Below are positions 5,697 to 9,793 of a stretch of 9,793 nucleotides of DNA, one piece after another (the stretch's first letter is position 1; each line of letters opens with the position of its first letter). The stretch spans positions 1 through 9,793 of the forward strand of contig CANDFU010000035.1 in NCBI GenBank assembly GCA_947384095.1, given 5' to 3'. The stretch comes from an uncultured Roseburia sp. (GTDB lineage: Bacteria; Bacillota; Clostridia; Lachnospirales; Lachnospiraceae). The notes beneath the pieces are model-generated. The model was not told where the DNA came from, did not search any database, and saw only the letters and a program-made list of their open reading frames with translations. The position numbers and the translations under genes are program-made.

Positions 5697-6749
5697 TGCA
5701 ATCAGCCTGTGTATAAATCGGAGAAAATCTTTGGGATGTTTCATATCAAAGACAGGGACATCAGTCTTTATAGGACAGGGGAAATCTGACACAATGGCAA
5801 GCAGTCCGTCCGGCTCAGAGAGTATAGGGAGTTCCGACCATCCCTTTTTTAAAATCTCGACTATGCCAGAACCCTTCGGACATAGATTTACGTTTTCATA
5901 TTCCATAAAAATAAGATCCGAATCATTACAGGCAGTGCAAAGCGCCTGGGGAACCGGGGGAAAGTCAATATTGTGTATCATCAGGTTTTTATCTTCCATA
6001 GAGATCAGAAGTATGTTAAGACCATCTCTTTTCAGTAAAACTACCAGATATTCCAGAAACGGAGTGATGTTTGTCCCCGGCTTTGAGTAAAAGGAAAGTA
6101 CAGGAGCGGTTCGGGAATTTTTATTACATGTAGATTTTTCTGTGGCGGTGGAAGACAAAAGCTGCAGAGCGTGATAGTAGTCTTCGCGTGTGTCAATGTT
6201 GAACAGCTGGGTTTCAACAGGGACTACAGATGTTACAGTGAGCGCTTTTTCTGTCACATATCTTGTGCGGCATCTTTCGCGCAGACTCTGGACTGTGATC
6301 TGACGCAGGAGAAGACACTTGCCGATGGCAGTGATACAGCTTTTGGAGTAGGCTGCTGCGGATGTATGCAGATTTCCGGACTTTTCCTGAATCATACAGA
6401 TGTCGCTGGATCCGATTTCACGGAGCAGGGCAATGCCGGTTTCGGGTTCCAGAAAAGGCATGTCAACAGACAGAAAGAAGGCTTTTTCCTCATCAATCAT
6501 GGAGAGACAGGAAAAAATACCTGACATCGGTCCGGCATTCGGGTAGATATCGGGAATTTCCGTGACAGGGAGATTCAGATACGCATAGCTTCCCTTTCGC
6601 CTGACTGACAGATAGATCTTTGGAAAACAGGGCCTGAATTTATGTACCAGATAGGAGACAAGGCAGTTTTCTCCAAATGGAAGAAGCGCTTTGTCGCTGC
6701 CCATACGGGTACTGGGACCGCCGCAGAGAATTACGAGTGCATGTGTCAT
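5682..6749 (-). CDS. MobA-type molybdenum cofactor nucleotidyltransferase with degenerate MobB-like C-terminal domain
   Basis: The N-terminal domain (1-about 200) transfers GMP or CMP from the NTP to molybdopterin. The sequence shows LCGGPSTRMGSDKALLPFG (8-26, the nucleotide-binding loop with K20), DIYPNAGPMSGI (67-78), the metal-binding Asp in SVDMPFL (D96), and the closing NIDTREDY (184-191). Residues about 215-355 follow the MobB pattern: VLSF-YSKPGTNITPF where MobB has the P-loop, SDLIFMEYEN (277-286) for SDLVLVEGFK, LLAIVSDFP (316-324), and PVFDMKHPKDFLRFI (332-346). The P-loop Lys is Ile228 and its last glycine is Asn227, so this domain should not bind GTP normally. The start at 6749 has AGGAGGT 5 nt upstream and begins at the family N-terminus; the frame upstream (to 6887) runs back into the divergent gene and is not coding. 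MobA versus MocA specificity cannot be told. Confidence 0.88.
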   Translation of the reverse strand: MTHALVILCGGPSTRMGSDKALLPFGENCLVSYLVHKFRPCFPKIYLSVRRKGSYAYLNLPVTEIPDIYPNAGPMSGIFSCLSMIDEEKAFFLSVDMPFLEPETGIALLREIGSSDICMIQEKSGNLHTSAAAYSKSCITAIGKCLLLRQITVQSLRERCRTRYVTEKALTVTSVVPVETQLFNIDTREDYYHALQLLSSTATEKSTCNKNSRTAPVLSFYSKPGTNITPFLEYLVVLLKRDGLNILLISMEDKNLMIHNIDFPPVPQALCTACNDSDLIFMEYENVNLCPKGSGIVEILKKGWSELPILSEPDGLLAIVSDFPCPIKTDVPVFDMKHPKDFLRFIHRLIAEGFQ

Positions 6750-6772
6750 TGCAAACCTCCTGTCTGAATATT

Positions 6773-6789
6773 TATGCATTTCATGCATA
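6773..6789. promoter_or_regulatory. Perfect 7-3-7 palindrome between mobA-like gene and decarboxylase operon
   Basis: TATGCAT (6773-6779), spacer TTC, and ATGCATA (6783-6789) form a perfect inverted repeat in the only non-coding gap between the two divergent genes. On the minus strand it lies at the predicted start of transcription behind TATACT (6789-6794). On the plus strand it abuts TAGTAT/TATAAC (6788-6796), a possible -10 for the operon. A regulator bound here would affect both directions. No convincing -35 is seen for either direction, which would suit an activator-dependent or weak promoter. This is inference. Confidence 0.5.
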
Positions 6790-6837
6790 GTATAACATGA
6801 AAAAGAGGAGAAAGCATCAGTATTACGAAAAGAGATC

Positions 6838-6845
6838 AAAGGAGA
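6838..6845 (+). promoter_or_regulatory. Ribosome binding site that decides the decarboxylase start
   Basis: AAAGGAGA lies 11 nt before the ATG at 6857-6859. The earlier in-frame ATG at 6797 has no such site and overlaps the TATAAC element, so it is unlikely to be used. Confidence 0.7.
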
Positions 6846-6856
6846 ACTCAAAAGAG

Positions 6857-8272
6857 ATGCGGGATTTAAAAGACGCACTGATTTCATACAGCAGGAGGGA
6901 CTTCTATCCGTTTCATATGCCGGGACATAAACGGCGATGGAAAGATTTTGAAGATGCCTGTTCTTATGACATTACGGAAATTGACGGTTTTGACAATCTC
7001 TATCACGCAAAAGGCATATTAAAGGAAGCACAGGAGAGAGCGGCGGAACTGTATGGTTCCGATCGGTGTTTTTTCCTGGTAAACGGCAGTACCTGCGGGC
7101 TGCTTGCGGCAGTATGCGCCGCAGCCGGAAAACACGACAGGGTTCTGATTGCGCGTAATTGTCACAAAGCAGTTTATCATGCTCTGCTTTTAAAAGAACT
7201 TAAAGCGGAATATCTTTATCCCGTGATCACAAAAAATGATCTGCAGGGACATGTGACGCCGGAGCAGGTACGCTGTGCGCTTGAGAGCAATCCGGACGTA
7301 AAGGTTCTTGTGATTACGTCCCCTACCTATGAAGGAATCATTTCAGATATCAGAGGAATCGCAGATACAGCGCATGAAAAGGGGGTCCTGCTGATTGTGG
7401 ATGAAGCTCATGGCGCTCATCTGGGGTTTGGAGGCGGATTTCACGGGAATGCCGTGAGACAGGGGGCGGATGCAGTTGTTATGAGTCTGCACAAAACCCT
7501 CCCTTGTTTTACGCAGACGGCTCTTCTGCATGTGAATACGGACCGGATTGATGAAGAAAAAGTCAGACGATACCTTGCCGTATTTCAGACAAGCTCCCCG
7601 TCTTATCTTTTTATGGCGGGGATGGATTCCTGTATTCGTCTGCTGAGCAGAGAAAAAAACAGTATGTTTGCCGCTTATCGGGAACGTCTGGACTGGTTTT
7701 ACAGAGATGTATCTGATTTAAAACAGATTCATGTCATGACAGGGGATGATCTGAGCAGGGAGGAAGCATTTCGATGGGATGATTCGAAACTGGTTGTGTT
7801 TTCGGGCCGGGCAGGGATGGGAGGAGAGGAATTGCTTCAGATTCTGCGCAGACAGTACCGTCTTCAGATGGAAATGGCGTCGGGTTCCTATGTGTTGGGG
7901 ATGACGAGTATTATGGATGAAAAAGAAGGGTTTCGACGGCTTTCGGCAGCGCTTCACGAGATAGATAAACTGAAATGCCGGGATATATATAGTGAATCGT
8001 TGACCGCGAGGCTGTATAGCAAACGGGAGCGGAAAATGGAGCTGTTTGAAGCGGAAGATTTAAAGTCCCTTAGTGTGCCATTTGAAGAGGCGGAGGGAAA
8101 AATATCGGCGGGGATGATTTTTCTTTATCCTCCCGGTATTCCAGTGATTATACAGGGGGAAGTGATTCGGAAGGAATTGCTGGAAGACCTTACGTATTGT
8201 CATGACATGGGACTTTGTGTGGAAGGCAGCATAGATATATCTGCCAGACGGATAAAGATTGTATATTTTTGA
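6857..8272 (+). CDS. PLP-dependent Orn/Lys/Arg decarboxylase family protein (YaaO/SpeA type)
   Basis: A fold-type I PLP amino acid decarboxylase that makes a diamine such as cadaverine, putrescine or agmatine; the substrate cannot be told from sequence. At 471 residues it matches the short Gram-positive form (about 470-490), not the 700+ residue inducible enzymes. Motifs seen: FYPFHMPGHKR (16-26) at the N-terminus, TEIDGFDNLYHAKG (40-53), LVNGSTCGLLA (74-84), the PLP-contacting DEAHGAHLGF (182-191), and the Schiff-base Lys213 in SLHKTLP (210-216). The C-terminal domain shows YPPGIPVIIQGE (424-435). The start is chosen by the ribosome site at 6838-6845 and the family N-terminus; the 20 codons upstream are basic and overlap promoter elements. 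It is the first gene of the plus-strand run towards holB, as yaaO lies upstream of tmk-yaaQ-yaaR-holB in Bacillus. Confidence 0.93.
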   Translation: MRDLKDALISYSRRDFYPFHMPGHKRRWKDFEDACSYDITEIDGFDNLYHAKGILKEAQERAAELYGSDRCFFLVNGSTCGLLAAVCAAAGKHDRVLIARNCHKAVYHALLLKELKAEYLYPVITKNDLQGHVTPEQVRCALESNPDVKVLVITSPTYEGIISDIRGIADTAHEKGVLLIVDEAHGAHLGFGGGFHGNAVRQGADAVVMSLHKTLPCFTQTALLHVNTDRIDEEKVRRYLAVFQTSSPSYLFMAGMDSCIRLLSREKNSMFAAYRERLDWFYRDVSDLKQIHVMTGDDLSREEAFRWDDSKLVVFSGRAGMGGEELLQILRRQYRLQMEMASGSYVLGMTSIMDEKEGFRRLSAALHEIDKLKCRDIYSESLTARLYSKRERKMELFEAEDLKSLSVPFEEAEGKISAGMIFLYPPGIPVIIQGEVIRKELLEDLTYCHDMGLCVEGSIDISARRIKIVYF

Positions 8273-8301
8273 AGATTATATTATACTGGAAGGCGGAGCG
8301 A

Positions 8302-8895
8302 ATGGGCAGAATCTATTGCATTATGGGAAAGAGCTCTTCGGGAAAAGATACTCTGTTTCAGATGCTGCTGGCAGACGAAGATCTTTCTTTAAAAACCATG
8401 ATTCCATATACGACGCGTCCGATGCGCGGCGGCGAGCGGGAAGGCGTGGAATATTATTTCTGCAGTGAGGAAAAACTAAAACAATTGGAAAAGGATGGCA
8501 GAGTCATCGAACTGCGCGCATATGATACGGTATACGGCATATGGAAGTATTTTACGGTGGATGATCATCAGATTGACATAGAGCGACAGGACTATCTGCT
8601 GATCGGAACACTGGAATCTTACCTGAAGATCAGAAATTACTATGGAATAGAAAAGGTAATTCCGATATATATAGAAGTAGAGGACGGATTGCGTCTCCAG
8701 AGGGCATTAGAACGGGAAAGGAATGAAATTGTGCCGGGATATGCGGAGATGTGTCGGAGATTTCTGGCGGATGAAAAAGATTTTTCAGAAGAGAGACTAA
8801 AAAAAGCTGGAATCAGAAAAAGGTTTGAAAACAGGGAAGTAGAAAAAACGAAAGAGGAAATAGGGCAGTTTATACGGCAGATGCAGCAGACATAG
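8302..8895 (+). CDS. Guanylate-kinase-fold nucleotide kinase of uncertain substrate
   Basis: A 197-residue P-loop kinase. The Walker A motif is GKSSSGKDT (9-17, K15). The nucleotide-binding part reads YTTRPMRGGEREGVEYYF (36-53), keeping R39, R42 and Y51, which in guanylate kinases hold the GMP phosphate. E70 in VIELRAY is also kept. The lid region has REGxxxY-like RERNEIVPGY (138-147) and RRFLADEKDF (152-161). Differences from canonical Gmk: the YGT/YGS residue is Ile80, the Ser before STTR is Pro35, and the DVDxQG strand is LLIGTLESY. These are base-contact positions, so the substrate may not be GMP. The slot corresponds to tmk in Bacillus. The start at 8302 is 29 nt after the decarboxylase, with GGAAGG at 8288-8293; an upstream in-frame ATG at 8215 lies inside the decarboxylase and is not family-like. 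Databases would probably call it guanylate kinase. Confidence 0.82.
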   Translation: MGRIYCIMGKSSSGKDTLFQMLLADEDLSLKTMIPYTTRPMRGGEREGVEYYFCSEEKLKQLEKDGRVIELRAYDTVYGIWKYFTVDDHQIDIERQDYLLIGTLESYLKIRNYYGIEKVIPIYIEVEDGLRLQRALERERNEIVPGYAEMCRRFLADEKDFSEERLKKAGIRKRFENREVEKTKEEIGQFIRQMQQT

Positions 8896-8913
8896 AAGAA
8901 AGAAGGAAACAGC

Positions 8914-9354
8914 ATGGATATAAAAGTAAACAGTGCACAACAGGTGACGCAGGTTCCGGACACTGGCCAGGTGGAGAAAGGGGACGGCTCCTTTAAATTC
9001 ACGTTGGCAAGCGCGATAACCGACGCGGAACTTCAGGCAAAGGTTGATACATTGCTGTCAGATATCACGGCCCAGGGGAACCGGCTTGCCGAGCATATGG
9101 ATATCCGTGATATGAAAAAATACCGGGGGCTGATCCGTGAGTTTATAAATGAAGTGGTTTATCATTCGCATAAATTCTCCAGGGAAAATTTTCTGGACCG
9201 GAGAGGCAGACACAGAGTATACGGCCTGATTAAACTGATCGATGCAAATCTGGATGAACTTGCGCAGGAACTGGTAAAGGATGAAAAAGATCACATTTCG
9301 ATTCTGGGCAGGATCGGTGAAATCAGAGGACTGCTTTTGGATATATTAACTTAG
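8914..9354 (+). CDS. yaaR: YaaR family protein (DUF327)
   Basis: A 146-residue, mostly helical soluble protein of unknown function. After a polar, flexible N-terminus (about 1-30) comes the family pattern: [19 protein letters not shown] (49-67), [20 protein letters not shown] (68-87), and a C-terminal [20 protein letters not shown] (105-124) ending near [11 protein letters not shown]. The gene order kinase-yaaR-holB is the same as around Bacillus yaaR, which supports the call more than any single motif. It starts 18 nt after the kinase stop, with AAGGA at 8903-8907 and 6 nt spacing, and ends 9 nt before holB, so it is almost certainly co-transcribed. Co-inheritance with holB hints at a role near DNA replication or the cell envelope, but nothing in the sequence shows which. 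Confidence 0.88.
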   Translation: MDIKVNSAQQVTQVPDTGQVEKGDGSFKFTLASAITDAELQAKVDTLLSDITAQGNRLAEHMDIRDMKKYRGLIREFINEVVYHSHKFSRENFLDRRGRHRVYGLIKLIDANLDELAQELVKDEKDHISILGRIGEIRGLLLDILT

Positions 9355-9363
9355 GGGGCGGCT

Positions 9364-9793
9364 ATGGCGGGATTTAAGGATATTATAGGACATGAGCAGA
9401 TGATAGAACACCTGCAGAATGCAGTGGCAGCGGATAAAATATCACATGCGTACATGATAAACGGGCCGGCTTTATCCGGAAAGATGATGCTCGCCGAAGC
9501 ATTCGCACAGACCATACAGTGTGAAAAAGCGGGAGAAGGCAGAATAGAGCCATGTATGGAATGTCGTTCCTGCAGGCAGGCTGAGGGGAGAAATCAGCCG
9601 GATATCATTTATGTGGGACATGAAAAACCAAATACGATTTCTGTGGATGATATCAGAACCCAGGTCAATAATGATATTGTCATCAGGCCTTACAGCAGCA
9701 GGTACAAAATATATATTATCGATGAGGCGGAAAAGATGAATGTTCAGGCGCAGAATGCGCTTTTAAAAACGATAGAAGAACCTCCGGCGTATG
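9364..9793 (+). CDS. holB: DNA polymerase III delta prime subunit, 5' part (cut by window end)
   Basis: Only the first 143 codons are present; the frame is open to the edge. Delta prime is the fixed part of the clamp-loader that places the sliding clamp on primed DNA. The start MAGFKDIIGHEQMIEHL and ISHAYMINGP (26-35) are typical of the family. A P-loop-like GPALSGKM occurs at 34-41, with Met where Thr/Ser normally follows the Lys, so ATP binding is doubtful, as in other delta prime proteins. Four cysteines (C53, C64, C67, C70) form the zinc module of clamp-loader ATPase folds. IYIIDEAEKMNVQAQNALL (116-134) is the Walker B region, followed by KTIEEPP (135-141). The gene begins 9 nt after yaaR, with a G-rich GGGGGCGG at 9354-9361 as a non-standard ribosome site, suggesting translational coupling. 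Confidence 0.93.
   Translation, partial: MAGFKDIIGHEQMIEHLQNAVAADKISHAYMINGPALSGKMMLAEAFAQTIQCEKAGEGRIEPCMECRSCRQAEGRNQPDIIYVGHEKPNTISVDDIRTQVNNDIVIRPYSSRYKIYIIDEAEKMNVQAQNALLKTIEEPPAY

Noticed and set aside
6750..6887. 46-codon N-terminal extension of the mobA-like gene
   Set aside because: It overlaps the divergent decarboxylase start and the intergenic palindrome, while AGGAGGT and the family N-terminus mark 6749.
8215..8301. Upstream start for the guanylate-kinase-like gene
   Set aside because: The segment lies inside and just after the decarboxylase gene in another frame, and the P-loop strand of the family begins at the ATG at 8302.

Overview
The window looks like chromosomal core DNA from a low-to-mid GC Firmicute, most likely a clostridial gut lineage such as Lachnospiraceae. 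The reasons are strong AGGAGG-type ribosome sites, a tRNA gene without an encoded CCA end, sigma-A-type promoters (TTGACA or TTGCAT, 17 bp, TATAAT-like), and a right-hand gene order matching the Bacillus yaaO-tmk-yaaQ-yaaR-holB neighbourhood. The taxonomic call is inference from gene content. I see no insertion sequence, CRISPR array, integrase or phage gene.

Left part (1-3057): the 3' end of an acidic, repeat-bearing protein of unknown function ends at a strong terminator. Convergent to it is pepT (tripeptide aminopeptidase). A tRNA-Lys(CTT) gene follows with its own near-consensus promoter and a long terminator, which lies tail-to-tail with trmB (tRNA m7G46 methyltransferase). The trmB start is placed at 2913, not at the upstream end of the open frame.

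Middle part (3052-6749): a promoter (TTGCAT-17-TATACT) drives a secreted, membrane-anchored D-Ala-D-Ala carboxypeptidase with an Arg-rich cytoplasmic tail. Next, behind a near-consensus promoter (TTGACA-17-TATAGT), is a single gene that appears to be a remote relative of AbiEii-type nucleotidyltransferases. It keeps the fold pattern but has lost the catalytic DxD and other conserved charged positions. Convergent to it is a MobA-type molybdenum cofactor nucleotidyltransferase whose C-terminal third is a MobB-like domain with a destroyed P-loop.

Right part (6750-9793): divergent from mobA across a perfect 7-3-7 palindrome is an operon-like run on the plus strand with gaps of 29, 18 and 9 nt. 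It contains an Orn/Lys/Arg decarboxylase, a guanylate-kinase-fold protein (in the slot where Bacillus has thymidylate kinase), a YaaR/DUF327 protein, and the start of holB (DNA polymerase III delta prime), which is cut by the window end.

The most interesting theme is that three proteins keep nucleotide-binding folds but have altered or lost key residues: the AbiEii-like protein, the MobB-like domain, and the base-recognition site of the guanylate-kinase-like protein. The comparisons were made by eye against remembered family sequences and need profile searches and structure prediction.
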